A DNA stretch of 64,000 bases from Brucella pseudintermedia (lineage in GTDB: Bacteria; Pseudomonadota; Alphaproteobacteria; Rhizobiales; Rhizobiaceae): assembly GCF_008932435.1 (NCBI RefSeq), contig NZ_WBWE01000001.1, positions 1 to 64,000 on the forward strand, written 5' to 3'. A program made the position numbers and the translations under genes. Shown piece by piece: positions 1 through 9,404 of the stretch. The notes under the pieces were generated by a model. It ran no database searches, had not been told where the DNA came from, and was given only the letters and a program-made list of their open reading frames with translations. The number at the start of each line of letters is the position of its first letter. Position 1 is the stretch's first letter.

Positions 1-87
1 CCAAAACCGGTCAGCGCATGAGCCGGATACACCCTTCTCAATCTGCGTCAAAACTCTGCCGCCCAAAACAGCATACTTCCCAGAACA

Positions 88-152
88 AAACCCGTCGAAA
101 ATATCGATGGGTTTGTCAGCGGTCTGAGCCCGGTCGCGAGACCGGGCTTTTT
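88..152 (+). terminator. two hairpins and a rho-independent terminator at the left edge
   Basis: A first hairpin pairs 88-98 with 104-114. A second, GC-rich one pairs 127-135 with 140-148 around a GCGA loop and runs into five T on the plus strand. The T run is on the plus strand, so it should end a transcript entering from left of the window rather than the minus-strand gene that stops at 166. Positions 1-87 show no recognisable gene; they are probably the 3' end or untranslated tail of that upstream unit. Confidence 0.6.
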
Positions 153-165
153 CGATCCTGAACGG

Positions 166-1191
166 TTATTCCGTTCCCTGAATGGCTGCAAGCTGCCATT
201 CGCCGCCATCCTTGCGGGTGAACGTCCAGAGCTCGACGCTTTCAACCGGCTCATTTGGATTGCCTTCCACGACAGCGCCGGTATTGCGATCCAGCATCAC
301 GTCGATTGCCGAATAGCGGATAGCAACGGTGGCGTATTCGGCATTGCCTTCGCGCCAGGCTTCGGAAACATCTCCCTGCAGAAGCTTCACGTCCTTCACC
401 TCGTTGCGCATGCCGCTGGAAGCGATCTCGCCCAGCTCTTCCGCCAGATAAGACATGGCTTCCGGCGTGGTAAGCTTGCGCAGCGCCGCATAATCCTCGC
501 GGCCATAGGCAGTCTGGATCTCGGAAAGCATCTGCTCGAAACGATCCAGATCTTCCTGACCGACATCCATCGGTTCGTCTTCAACCGCCGCAGCAGCAGG
601 TGCGGCTTCCTGCTTGCTTTCAAACGGGTTTACGGATGGCGTACGGCCGCCAAAACCAGCCTGTGGGGCGGCAGCCTTTGCCGCGCCGAAGGGCTGCGCG
701 CCTGCGTTACCGGCACCTGCCGCCGCTGGCTGGCGGCGGTTCGCGAACATGCGCATGACAAACATGGCAATGAGCGCGATCACTGCGACCTGCAGGATCA
801 GCCCGAACATGCCCGCAAGACCGCCAAGGCCGTTACCGAGCAACATGCCGATCAGACCGCCGACCAGTAGGCCGCCCAGCATGGAACGGCCAAAACTGCC
901 GAACATGCCGCCGGAACGCTGCGCCTGCGCCGCATTCTGCGTTGCGCCTGCCGCCGGGCGGCTGGTCTGTGTCGTGCCGGTATTGGGCGTCATCGAACGT
1001 TCGATGGGAGCGGCGTTGTTGGGTGCCGTGCGCGTCGGCGCCGGTGCGGAATAGGTGCGCGCACCGCGGCTGCCGAAACCGCCACCGCCCGCGCGGCGAG
1101 CCTCGGCGAAATCGACCGCAGCAAAGGAGGCAATCAGCCCCAACACCATTGCAGCTGTCAGTTTGGTCAGGCGGTTTCCGGAACCCGGCAT
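166..1191 (-). CDS. Tim44-like domain protein, membrane-anchored
   Basis: A 341-residue protein. An N-terminal hydrophobic signal-like segment (about 11-29) is followed by a low-complexity stretch rich in Ala, Thr, Pro and Gly (about 35-95), a long Gly-rich membrane segment (about 105-149), an Ala-rich linker, and a C-terminal acidic domain (about 208-340) that resembles the Tim44/NTF2-like fold. Family knowledge: bacterial Tim44-domain proteins are inner-membrane proteins of mostly unknown role; the mitochondrial relative tethers Hsp70 to the import channel. The ATG at 1191 is kept because the hydrophobic N-terminus begins there. No partner gene is adjacent, so the role stays open. Confidence 0.8.
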   Translation of the reverse strand: MPGSGNRLTKLTAAMVLGLIASFAAVDFAEARRAGGGGFGSRGARTYSAPAPTRTAPNNAAPIERSMTPNTGTTQTSRPAAGATQNAAQAQRSGGMFGSFGRSMLGGLLVGGLIGMLLGNGLGGLAGMFGLILQVAVIALIAMFVMRMFANRRQPAAAGAGNAGAQPFGAAKAAAPQAGFGGRTPSVNPFESKQEAAPAAAAVEDEPMDVGQEDLDRFEQMLSEIQTAYGREDYAALRKLTTPEAMSYLAEELGEIASSGMRNEVKDVKLLQGDVSEAWREGNAEYATVAIRYSAIDVMLDRNTGAVVEGNPNEPVESVELWTFTRKDGGEWQLAAIQGTE

Positions 1192-1316
1192 CGGTTTCTC
1201 CCACTTAGAGTCATGTCTGAATGTTTAAATCAGTGCTCATATGGGAATTCGCCCCCGCCCCTCACAAGAGCGTGAAGGCAAAAAAATCCTGAAATTTCAA
1301 ACTGGCCCAGGAAATA

Positions 1317-3101
1317 TTAAACGGGCAATGCCGCGTCCAGAATCTGTATCTGAGGAGTGACGGAGCCATTCCAATGGTTTAGCGACAGATTTCCTGCCAC
1401 ATGCACGCTCTGGCCGATATTGTTGAACAGAAACCGCCCAAGATCGCCTTCCGCCGCCCGGAAGGCTATGGCATTGACGCGCTTTCCATCCGCGCCGCGC
1501 AATGTAACGCGCACATGGTCGCGTCCTACCCCCCGCACATCGGCCAGTATATGATGCGGCAGCGCCAATATGGGCTGCGGGTGCGCCGAGCCATAGGGCC
1601 CTGCCTTCTGCAAGGCTTCATAAAGCGACACGGTGGCGCCCGATGCGGCCAGCGCACCATCGATGGAAATGCTCTGGTTTTCCCGCAGGCGCGAAACGAT
1701 ATGCGCCGATTCTTCTTCAAGATAGGCGCGCAGAGCGCCAAGATTGCCGCGCTCGATGGTGATACCGGCTGCCATGGCATGACCGCCGCCCTTGACGAGC
1801 AGTCCGCGCTCCATTGCGCCGCGAACGAGCTTGCCGAGATCAAGCCCCATGATCGAACGCCCGGAGCCCGAACCAACGCCATTGGCGTTGAAGGCAATGG
1901 CAAAGGCGGGACGCCGCGCCTTTTCCTTCAACCGGGAGGCAAGCAGGCCAACAATACCGGGATGCCAGCGGTCGCTTGCCGTCACGATCACCGAGGCGCC
2001 CGCACCACCGGAGATTTCCAGCGAGGCTTCCGCTTCCGCCTCCACCAGCATCTCGGCCTCCATGGCCTGACGCTCCTGATTGAGCCGGTCGAGTTCAACA
2101 GCGATACGGTCCGCCGTTGCAGGATCATCCAGCGTCAGCAGCCGAGCGCCAAGCCCGGCATCGCCGATGCGTCCGCCCGCATTGATGCGCGGCCCGATCA
2201 GGTAACCCAGATGGAAGACATTGAGCGGCTCGCCAATGCGCGCCACACGGGCAAGTGCTGCAAGGCCGACATTGCTCTGTGAGCGCGCAACAAGCAGCCC
2301 CTTGACGACGAAAGCACGATTGACGCCGGTTAGCGGCACCACGTCGCAGACCGTGGCGAGCGCCACCAGATCGAGCAGGGAAAGCAGATCAGGGCCCGGC
2401 CCTTTGCCACGCTCGCGCAAGATTTTTGTCACCTGCACCAGCGTCAGAAAAACCACGCCCGCCGCGCAGAGATGCCCTTGCAGGGAAATATCGTCTTCAC
2501 GGTTCGGATTGACGATTGCCACCGCATCTTCCGGCAGGTCGCCGCCAACCTGATGGTGATCGAGCACCACGACGTCCGCCCCGGCCTGCTTCGCCGCCGT
2601 GATGGAAGGGGCGCTGTTGGTACCGCAATCGACGGTCACGATCAGGGTCGCACCCTTGGCAACCAGATCGCGCATGGCATCGGGGTTTGGGCCATAACCT
2701 TCAAAAATCCGGTCGGGAATGTAGATGGAGTGCTGAATGCCGTAATGTTTGAAAAAACGCGCCATCAAGGCGGAGGAACAGGCCCCATCCACATCGTAGT
2801 CGCCGAAAATGGCTACGGTCTCGCGGCGCAGAATGGCGTCCGCAATGCGCCCTGCCGCATTTTCCATATCGGTGAGCGTTGCCGGATCGGGCATGAGATT
2901 GCGCAGTGTCGGATCGACAAACTCCGGCGCGCCTTCCACGGACACGCCCCTCCCGGCCAGCACGCGGGCGACAAGATCGGAAATGCCGTGATGCTGCGCG
3001 ATGGCAAGTGCCGTATTGGCCTCACGAAGGCCAAGCCGGTCCACCCATTTCTGCCCGGTTGCGGATTGTTTTATTCCGAGGAAAAAGCGCTCTGTGGTCA
3101 T
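1317..3101 (-). CDS. recJ: single-stranded-DNA-specific 5'-3' exonuclease RecJ
   Basis: A 594-residue DHH-family nuclease that degrades single-stranded DNA 5' to 3' in recombination and mismatch or base-excision repair. The catalytic motifs are visible: DYDVDG at 101-106, VTVDCGT at 155-161, DHH at 181-183, and in the DHHA1 part HPGIVG at 380-385 and GGGH at 438-441. The C-terminal oligonucleotide-binding region follows. The length matches the family. It lies downstream of glpX on the same strand, but a strong hairpin in the 68-base gap suggests it has its own promoter. Confidence 0.95.
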   Translation of the reverse strand: MTTERFFLGIKQSATGQKWVDRLGLREANTALAIAQHHGISDLVARVLAGRGVSVEGAPEFVDPTLRNLMPDPATLTDMENAAGRIADAILRRETVAIFGDYDVDGACSSALMARFFKHYGIQHSIYIPDRIFEGYGPNPDAMRDLVAKGATLIVTVDCGTNSAPSITAAKQAGADVVVLDHHQVGGDLPEDAVAIVNPNREDDISLQGHLCAAGVVFLTLVQVTKILRERGKGPGPDLLSLLDLVALATVCDVVPLTGVNRAFVVKGLLVARSQSNVGLAALARVARIGEPLNVFHLGYLIGPRINAGGRIGDAGLGARLLTLDDPATADRIAVELDRLNQERQAMEAEMLVEAEAEASLEISGGAGASVIVTASDRWHPGIVGLLASRLKEKARRPAFAIAFNANGVGSGSGRSIMGLDLGKLVRGAMERGLLVKGGGHAMAAGITIERGNLGALRAYLEEESAHIVSRLRENQSISIDGALAASGATVSLYEALQKAGPYGSAHPQPILALPHHILADVRGVGRDHVRVTLRGADGKRVNAIAFRAAEGDLGRFLFNNIGQSVHVAGNLSLNHWNGSVTPQIQILDAALPV

Positions 3102-3117
3102 AAGATTCTAAAGACAC

Positions 3118-3148
3118 AAAAGGCGGCATTTTTGCAATGCCGCCTTTT
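3118..3148 (-). terminator. rho-independent terminator after glpX
   Basis: A 12-bp perfect stem (3118-3129 with 3137-3148), GC-rich in the middle with A/T ends, has a T run on either strand. It lies 21 bases past the glpX stop and just before the recJ start, so it probably ends glpX transcription. Confidence 0.75.
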
Positions 3149-3169
3149 GCCAACTTGAAAAATGTCCTG

Positions 3170-4156
3170 TCAGAATTTCGACAAATCCTGATGCCTTGCC
3201 TTGATTTCGCGCACCGTCTGCGAGCTTGAACGCATGACGATGGTGTGCGTCTGGATATAGTCGCGGGCGAACTTGACGCCGGAAAGCATGTTGCCGTCCG
3301 TCACGCCGGTCGCGGCAAAAAGCACGTCGCCCTTGGCCATTTCTTCCATCGTGTAGACCTTCTTGGGGTCTGCGATGCCCATCTTGGCGGCGCGAGCGAT
3401 CTTTTCATCGGTATTGAGCTGGAGACGGCCCTGCATCTGGCCACCGATGCAGCGCAGCGCTGCCGCAGCCAGAACGCCCTCAGGCGCACCACCGATACCG
3501 ATATAGATGTCGATGCCGGTTTCATCCGGGTTGGTCGTGTGCATCACGCCGGCCACGTCACCGTCGCCGATCAGGCGGATGGCCGCGCCGGTCGCACGCA
3601 CTTCCTCGATCAGCCGCGCATGGCGCGGGCGGTCCATGATGCAGGCGGTGATTTCATTCGGCTTCACGCCCTTTGCCTTGGCAACCGACATGATGTTGTC
3701 CGTCGGGCTGGCGTCGAGATCGACGACGCCCTTCGCATAACCCGGACCGACAGCGATCTTTTCCATGTAGACGTCCGGCGCGTAAAGCAGGTTGCCCTTC
3801 TCGGCAATCGCGATGACGGCGAGCGAGTTCGGCAGGTTCTTGGCGCAGATCGTGGTGCCTTCCAGCGGATCAAGCGCGATATCGACGTCCGGTCCCTGCC
3901 GGGTGCCAACTTCTTCGCCAATATAGAGCATCGGCGCTTCGTCGCGCTCGCCCTCACCGATAACCACCGTCCCGGCAATCGGAAGGCGGTTCAATTCCTG
4001 ACGCATGGCATCGACGGCGGCCTGATCAGCGGCCATCTCGTCGCCCCGGCCACGCAGCCTCGCCGCCGCCACTGCTGCACGCTCGGCCACGCGGACCAGT
4101 TCGAGTGTGAGGATGCGGTCGAGTCCGTGGGGTTGCTGCTCTGCGGTCTTGGCCAT
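3170..4156 (-). CDS. glpX: class II fructose-1,6-bisphosphatase GlpX
   Basis: Hydrolyses fructose-1,6-bisphosphate in gluconeogenesis, in the cytoplasm. The metal and substrate motifs are clear: GEGERDEAP at 67-75 and DPLEGT at 96-101, both hallmarks of the GlpX class rather than the Fbp class. I chose the ATG at 4156 (328 residues). It has an AGGAC ribosome site nine bases upstream, and the product then starts MAKTAEQQP; an ATG 42 bases further up would add 14 residues with no family support. A terminator follows and an ABC-F gene lies upstream on the same strand across about 250 bases. Confidence 0.93.
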   Translation of the reverse strand: MAKTAEQQPHGLDRILTLELVRVAERAAVAAARLRGRGDEMAADQAAVDAMRQELNRLPIAGTVVIGEGERDEAPMLYIGEEVGTRQGPDVDIALDPLEGTTICAKNLPNSLAVIAIAEKGNLLYAPDVYMEKIAVGPGYAKGVVDLDASPTDNIMSVAKAKGVKPNEITACIMDRPRHARLIEEVRATGAAIRLIGDGDVAGVMHTTNPDETGIDIYIGIGGAPEGVLAAAALRCIGGQMQGRLQLNTDEKIARAAKMGIADPKKVYTMEEMAKGDVLFAATGVTDGNMLSGVKFARDYIQTHTIVMRSSSQTVREIKARHQDLSKF

Positions 4157-4408
4157 TTGAACAAAGTCCTGAATTCGAATTGCGTGGATGCGGCGCATGA
4201 CGCCCGCGACTGCCGCCTCTTATAGCGACACTGTGCAAACCTTTTGTCAAAGTCCCCGGCACCCTGCAAGGGCGCGAAGGCCAAAAACATTGTACGCTCA
4301 AACTCTTAATCGATTTAAGCAATACACGCTTCGTTTCACCTCTCGACCGGATGTGAACACTCACGCCCGGCCAGAAGTTATCAAACAACCGAAAGATGTT
4401 GCACCTAT

Positions 4409-5929
4409 TCAGCTTCCTATAGCATCGAAGAAAAACTCCGGACTTTCCAGCTCGACCAGCTTTTTTCTTTCGATCATCCAGAACCGGTTGCCGACATTGC
4501 GAACAAAACTGCGGTCGTGCGAGACGATCAGGCTTGCCGCCTCATTGCGCAGCAGTTCCACTTCCAACGCTTCCTGCCCCTCGATATCGAGATGGTTGGT
4601 CGGTTCATCGAGAATATAGAAGTTCGGATTGGTCAGCCGCAGAACCAGCATCGCCAGCCGCGCCTTCTGCCCGCCAGACAGGCGTTCCAGCGGCTTCGCC
4701 TGCATTTCAAGCGTCATACCGGCACCGGCGAGCAGCGATCGCGTCCGCTGGTCGCCAATATCGAAGCGTCTCGCAATCGTCTCGAACGGCGTCCAGTCCG
4801 GACGAAGTTCCGACAGAGCCTGATCGCTATATCCAAGCACCAGCGATGGCGTCGCCTTGACCCCGGTCTGCGCCCGTTCCGGAGCAAGGATGGCCTCGCG
4901 CACCAGCGTCAGCAGCCGCGTCTTGCCCATGCCGTTGGCGCCCAGCAGGACAATGCGGTCGCCCGGATTGATCCAAAACTGCCCCGTCTTGAAAAGAAGC
5001 CTGCCATCGGGCGTAGCAATATCGGCGTGATCGAGAACAACCAGCGCCTTGGCGTGGCTGCCGCGGCTGTTCAATATGATCTTGCCGGCAGAGCGCTCCA
5101 CATGGGCTGCCTTGGCAGTTTCCTCGATCTTGTCGGCCCGCGCTTTCAACTGCTTGGTCTTGATCACGAGCAGGTCGCTGCCGGAATTGATGCCGATATT
5201 GTTGAGCTTCGCCGCCTGCCTGCGCAATTGCTGGACCGTTTTCATGTCCTTTTCGAACTGCCGGGCATCCGCCGCGTCGATTTCATCGAGCGCAACCCGT
5301 GCCTGACTATATGGCAGAGCGAAAATCGGTGATTTTTCCGCCCTCAGGAACAGGGTGCGCTTCGTCACCGCATCCAGAAAGGCGCGGTCGTGACTGCTGA
5401 CCACGACCGCGACCGAACGCGGCAGCGCATTCAGCCAGTCTTCCAGCAACCGCACCTTTTCGAGGTCCAGATGGTTGGTCGGCTCATCGAGAAGGAGAAC
5501 ATCGGGTTCCGACACCCAAGCGCGGGCCAGAAGCGCAAGCCGCTGCCAGCCGCCGCTGAGTTGGCACACCGGAAGCTGGCGCAATTCATCGGCCACGCAC
5601 AGATCATCCAGAACGATATCGGCGCGCCAGCTTTCATAATCCCGCGCTTCTTCATCGAGCCCATCCAGCACAACTTCGTAGAAACTGCGGTCTAGCAGGC
5701 TTTCCGGCACATATTGGCTGACATAGCCGATTTTCAATCCACGCGACCGGGTGATCGTTCCGAGTGTCGGTTCACCATCGCCGACAAGGAGGCGCAGAAG
5801 GCTGGTCTTGCCGCGCCCGTTGGCAGCAACGAGACCAAGGCGCTCGCCCTCGCCTATGGCGAGATCGAGATTGGCAAAGAGGGGTTCATGAAGGGTAAGC
5901 GAAAGATTCTGGATAGAAACAAGAGACAT
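4409..5929 (-). CDS. ABC-F family ATPase (duplicated ATP-binding cassettes)
   Basis: A 506-residue soluble protein with two ABC domains and no membrane segment. First cassette: Walker A at about 36-43, signature LSGGW at 124-128, Walker B LLLDEP at 145-150. Second: Walker A GANGMGKT at 330-337, LSGGQ at 417-421, Walker B ILDEP at 439-443. A charged linker (about 220-285) sits between them, as in translation factors of the EttA/Uup/YheS group that act on the ribosome. The ATG at 5929 is preferred over a GTG 27 bases upstream because the first cassette begins immediately after it. Which ABC-F subgroup it belongs to cannot be decided by eye. Confidence 0.88.
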   Translation of the reverse strand: MSLVSIQNLSLTLHEPLFANLDLAIGEGERLGLVAANGRGKTSLLRLLVGDGEPTLGTITRSRGLKIGYVSQYVPESLLDRSFYEVVLDGLDEEARDYESWRADIVLDDLCVADELRQLPVCQLSGGWQRLALLARAWVSEPDVLLLDEPTNHLDLEKVRLLEDWLNALPRSVAVVVSSHDRAFLDAVTKRTLFLRAEKSPIFALPYSQARVALDEIDAADARQFEKDMKTVQQLRRQAAKLNNIGINSGSDLLVIKTKQLKARADKIEETAKAAHVERSAGKIILNSRGSHAKALVVLDHADIATPDGRLLFKTGQFWINPGDRIVLLGANGMGKTRLLTLVREAILAPERAQTGVKATPSLVLGYSDQALSELRPDWTPFETIARRFDIGDQRTRSLLAGAGMTLEMQAKPLERLSGGQKARLAMLVLRLTNPNFYILDEPTNHLDIEGQEALEVELLRNEAASLIVSHDRSFVRNVGNRFWMIERKKLVELESPEFFFDAIGS

Positions 5930-6246
5930 GGCAATCAGCCCAATTCTGCCACGCACAAATGCCCGGTTTCCAAACCGCGATATGCATCAATGTGCTGGCG
6001 AATGTCCGGCACGGTCGATGACCGCGCCTTCAGGAAAAGGCAGAATAAGACAGTGGTTTCAGTGTCTTTTTTCCGCCCTGCACAAATTACTTATGCAGGG
6101 CAAAACCGGGGCCATACTGACGGTGATGATCATGACGCGTCACATACATCGTACAGCCCTCCTTTTCCTGTTTATCTCTTGAAACGAATAACCCGGCCTT
6201 CATAACAAAGGTGAATCGAACCTGCAAGAGAGCAGAATATCCGCAG
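5930..6246. other. 317-base gap between the ABC-F gene and hom
   Basis: No supported gene. An 8-bp hairpin pairs 6075-6082 with 6094-6101 around an 11-base loop, but neither strand shows the T run expected of a terminator. Short open frames here have no ribosome site or recognisable product. The gap should contain the hom 3' end and the ABC-F promoter. Confidence 0.5.
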
Positions 6247-7566
6247 TCAGCCCGCCCGTTCGATGCGGATCATCTGCGGCTTGTCGACCAGATGGTCATC
6301 CTTGAGGATCGCTTCCAGCGCCTTCTTGACGGCCGATTCGGTCGTTTCATGCGTGACGAGGATGACCGTCTTGATGCCTTCCCTTGCTGCATCGTCCATC
6401 GGCGGACGCTGCACGATGGATTCCAGCGAAATGTCATTTTCCGCCATGCGCTTGGCGATGGCCGCAAAAGCGCCGATACGGTCAAGCACAGTCAGGCGGA
6501 TGAAGTAACCGCCCGCATGCTTGCGCATCTTGGCGCGTTTATAGGGCTGCAACGCCTTGGCAGGCGTGCCGAACACCGGCCCGTGCTGGAAACCCGGACG
6601 GCTCTTGGCAATATCGGCAACGTCGCCGATCACGGCGGATGCCGTGGCATTGCCGCCCGCGCCGGGACCGGAAAGCAGAAGCTCGCCCAGAAGATCGGTT
6701 TCGATTGCAACGGCATTGGTGACACCGTGAACCTGCGCGATCACCGACGAGGTTGGCACCATGGTCGGGTGCACGCGCTGTTCGATACCCGTATCGGTCT
6801 TCTGCGCAACGCCCAGAAGCTTGATGCGATAGCCGAGTTCATCGGCGGCGCGAATATCGGCCAGCGAAATATTGCTGATGCCTTCGAGATAAATATCGTC
6901 GGCTGCGATCTGCGTGCCGAAGGCAAGGCTGGTCAGCAGCGCCAGCTTGTGCGCCGTGTCGTTGCCTTCAATGTCGAAAGTCGGGTCGGCTTCGGCATAG
7001 CCGAGGCGCTGCGCATCCTTGAGACAGGCTTCGAATGAAATTCCCTCTTCCCACATCCGGGTCAGGATATAGTTGCAGGTGCCGTTCATGATGCCATAGA
7101 CGCGCGAAACCGTGTTGCCGGTCAGCGATTCACGCATGGCCTTGATAACCGGGATACCGCCTGCGACAGCGGCTTCAAAATTGAGCAGAACGCCCTTGTC
7201 CTCGGCGATCTTGGCAAGCGCAACGCCGTGGCGCGCAAGCAGGGCCTTGTTTGCGGTCACGACATGGCGACCCGCGCGCAGAGCCGCTTCCACGGAAGCT
7301 TTCGCCGGGCCATCCTCGCCGCCGATCAGCTCAACAAAAACGTCGATTTCCGCAGATTTGGCCAGCTCAACCGGATCGTCGAACCATGCGATGCCGGAAA
7401 GATCGATGCCGCGATCCCGCGTGCGGTCGCGAGCGCTGACCGCCGTAACCGTCACAGGCTTGCCGCATTGGCGCGTGAGCATTTCGGACTTGTCACGCAG
7501 GATACGCAACACCGAAGCACCAACGGTGCCGAGCCCGGCAACGCCGATCCGTAATGCATCACTCAT
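6247..7566 (-). CDS. hom: homoserine dehydrogenase
   Basis: Reduces aspartate semialdehyde to homoserine, the branch point to threonine and methionine. The 439 residues start with a NAD(P)-binding glycine motif (GVAGLGTVG, about 8-16), followed by the catalytic domain with the conserved GIMNGTCNYIL segment near 160. A C-terminal ACT-type regulatory domain (about 355-430) would allow feedback by threonine. Length and order fit the monofunctional Hom family. It lies 79 bases downstream of an aminotransferase on the same strand and may be co-transcribed with it; linking the two to amino-acid supply is inference. Confidence 0.95.
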   Translation of the reverse strand: MSDALRIGVAGLGTVGASVLRILRDKSEMLTRQCGKPVTVTAVSARDRTRDRGIDLSGIAWFDDPVELAKSAEIDVFVELIGGEDGPAKASVEAALRAGRHVVTANKALLARHGVALAKIAEDKGVLLNFEAAVAGGIPVIKAMRESLTGNTVSRVYGIMNGTCNYILTRMWEEGISFEACLKDAQRLGYAEADPTFDIEGNDTAHKLALLTSLAFGTQIAADDIYLEGISNISLADIRAADELGYRIKLLGVAQKTDTGIEQRVHPTMVPTSSVIAQVHGVTNAVAIETDLLGELLLSGPGAGGNATASAVIGDVADIAKSRPGFQHGPVFGTPAKALQPYKRAKMRKHAGGYFIRLTVLDRIGAFAAIAKRMAENDISLESIVQRPPMDDAAREGIKTVILVTHETTESAVKKALEAILKDDHLVDKPQMIRIERAG

Positions 7567-7645
7567 TATATCGACCTTCTGTATGGAGTAGCTATCAGGT
7601 GGGATGCACGGGCGGCGAGTTGCCGCCCCTAGCGATTTCTAAAGA

Positions 7646-8869
7646 CTATCCGCGACGACCGTCGAGCGGAATCACATTTTGCAGGTTCTCATGCTTGGCG
7701 GAGAGAAAACGCTTGATGTTGCGCGCAGCCTGACGGATGCGGTGCTCGTTCTCGACCAGCGCGATACGCACATAGTCGTCGCCGTGTTCGCCAAAGCCAA
7801 TGCCCGGCGCGACGGCCACATCGGCCTGTTCGACCAGAAGCTTGGAGAATTCAAGCGAACCCAGCGAGCGGAAGCGTTCCGGGATCGGAACCCAGGCAAA
7901 CATGGTCGCAGCAGGCGGTGGAATATCCCAGCCTGCCCGACCGAAGCTTTCGACCAGTACGTCACGGCGCTGCTTGTAGACATTGCGCACATAGGCGATA
8001 TCCGAGCCGTCGCCATTGAGCGCCGCCGTTGCAGCAACCTGGATCGGCGTGAACGCGCCATAATCGAGATAGGATTTTACGCGCGTCAGCGCGGCGATCA
8101 GACGCTCATTGCCAACCGCAAAGCCCATGCGCCAGCCCGGCATGGAGAATGTCTTCGACATGGAAGTAAACTCGACGGTCACATCCATGGCGCCCGGCAC
8201 TTCCAGCACGGATGGCGGCGGATTGCCGTCGAAATAGATTTCCGAATAGGCGAGATCCGACAGGATGACGATGTCATGCTTGCGCGCAAAAGCCACAACA
8301 TCCTTGTAGAAATCGAGCGTCGCCACATAGGCCGTCGGGTTGGACGGGAAATTGAGGATCAGCGCGATCGGCTTCGGGATGGAATGCTTCACGCCGCGCT
8401 CAAGCGTCGGGATGAAATTCTCATCCGGCTTTGCCTGTACCGAGCGGATGACGCCGCCCGACATGATGAAGCCGAAGGAGTGGATCGGATAGGTCGGGTC
8501 CGGGCAAAGCACCACATCGCCCGGCGCGGTGATGGCCTGCGCCATATTGGCGAAGCCTTCCTTGGAGCCGAGCGTGGCGACAACCTGCGTGTCCGGATTG
8601 AGCTTCACGCCAAAGCGGCGCGCATAATATTGCGCCTGCGCACGGCGCAAGCCCGGAATGCCCTTGGAAGCCGAATAACGATGGGCGCGCGGGTCCTGCA
8701 CGGCCTCGCAAAGCTTGTCGACGATGTTCTGCGGGGTCGGAAGATCGGGGTTGCCCATGCCAAGGTCGATGATGTCGGCACCCGCCGCTCGCGCCGATGC
8801 CTTCAGACGGTTTACCTGTTCAAAGACATAAGGGGGCAGACGGCGGACTTTATGGAATTCTTCCGACAT
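7646..8869 (-). CDS. PLP-dependent class I/II aminotransferase, AlaC-like
   Basis: A fold-type I aminotransferase of 407 residues. Visible PLP-site residues are N174 in the NFPSNPT motif, D205 and Y208 in SDLAYSE, and the Schiff-base lysine K239 in SMSKTFSMPGWRMGF. The N-terminal LGMGNPDLPTP motif is typical of the AlaC (alanine) and LL-diaminopimelate aminotransferase group, which are often confused in annotation. The position just upstream of hom fits amino-acid biosynthesis. The exact substrate cannot be read from sequence; an alanine or glutamate/pyruvate transaminase is the most likely choice. Confidence 0.88.
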   Translation of the reverse strand: MSEEFHKVRRLPPYVFEQVNRLKASARAAGADIIDLGMGNPDLPTPQNIVDKLCEAVQDPRAHRYSASKGIPGLRRAQAQYYARRFGVKLNPDTQVVATLGSKEGFANMAQAITAPGDVVLCPDPTYPIHSFGFIMSGGVIRSVQAKPDENFIPTLERGVKHSIPKPIALILNFPSNPTAYVATLDFYKDVVAFARKHDIVILSDLAYSEIYFDGNPPPSVLEVPGAMDVTVEFTSMSKTFSMPGWRMGFAVGNERLIAALTRVKSYLDYGAFTPIQVAATAALNGDGSDIAYVRNVYKQRRDVLVESFGRAGWDIPPPAATMFAWVPIPERFRSLGSLEFSKLLVEQADVAVAPGIGFGEHGDDYVRIALVENEHRIRQAARNIKRFLSAKHENLQNVIPLDGRRG

Positions 8870-8988
8870 GATCCTGTTCCAGTGGAGGGTTGAACGTAAT
8901 GGCGCGTATGCGCCGCCAAGGAGCTATACACCTGTTCTCGAATCGGGTCGAGACATGTTGCCGCGTCAAAGAACGCGGCTTTCGTCTT

Positions 8989-9038
8989 TAGAGCACATCC
9001 CGAAAAGTGTGAAACGGTTTTCGGGTAAGATGCGCGCC
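8989..9038 (+). repeat. dispersed palindromic intergenic repeat, copy A
   Basis: Starts TAGAGCACATCCCGAAAAG and contains the core GTGTGAAACGGTTTT, with inverted CCCGAAAA/TTTTCGGG arms. Related copies occur in this window at 39902-39949, 41345-41400 and 48608-48660. It resembles the mosaic palindromic repeats common between genes in Rhizobiales. Confidence 0.6.
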
Positions 9039-9056
9039 AAACCCCAAGGAAGAGGA

Positions 9057-9404
9057 TTACTCTTCCCCGCTTTCGATCTGTTTCAGGGTAGCGTCCGTAT
9101 CCTGCTGCGCCTGCTTGCGCAGTGCAGCAGCTTCGGCGGGCGTGAAACCCGCGCCGCCGGTTCTGGATGCCGCCAGACGCGTGCGGTCGGCATCAAGCTT
9201 GGTTGTAAGCTGCTGCTTTTCTTCCGCAGTGATCTGCGTGGTCGCAGCCTTCGGCATATGGCCGAATGTCGGGAAGACACCGGTCCGGGAAGCGCCTTCC
9301 TGCGGCGTGCCCTGAAACTCTTTTCCGCCCGCGCACGCAGTGAGCATCGCCGCCGCTGTTGCTGCCAGCAAAAGATTGGCGATCTGCCGCGTGCGCTTGG
9401 TCAT
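9057..9404 (-). CDS. small predicted lipoprotein of unknown function
   Basis: A 115-residue protein with a basic N-terminus, a hydrophobic signal and a lipobox ending LTAC at Cys24. The mature part is charged and looks helical, with an acidic C-terminus. I use the ATG at 9404, preceded by a weak GGGAA site, because the signal peptide begins exactly there; a start 72 bases upstream would bury the signal. I do not recognise a named family. Repeat copy A lies just past its stop. Confidence 0.65.
   Translation of the reverse strand: MTKRTRQIANLLLAATAAAMLTACAGGKEFQGTPQEGASRTGVFPTFGHMPKAATTQITAEEKQQLTTKLDADRTRLAASRTGGAGFTPAEAAALRKQAQQDTDATLKQIESGEE

Noticed and set aside
6075-6101. An 8-bp hairpin downstream of hom considered as a terminator.
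   Set aside because: No T run follows on either strand, so it was noted in the gap entry but not called.
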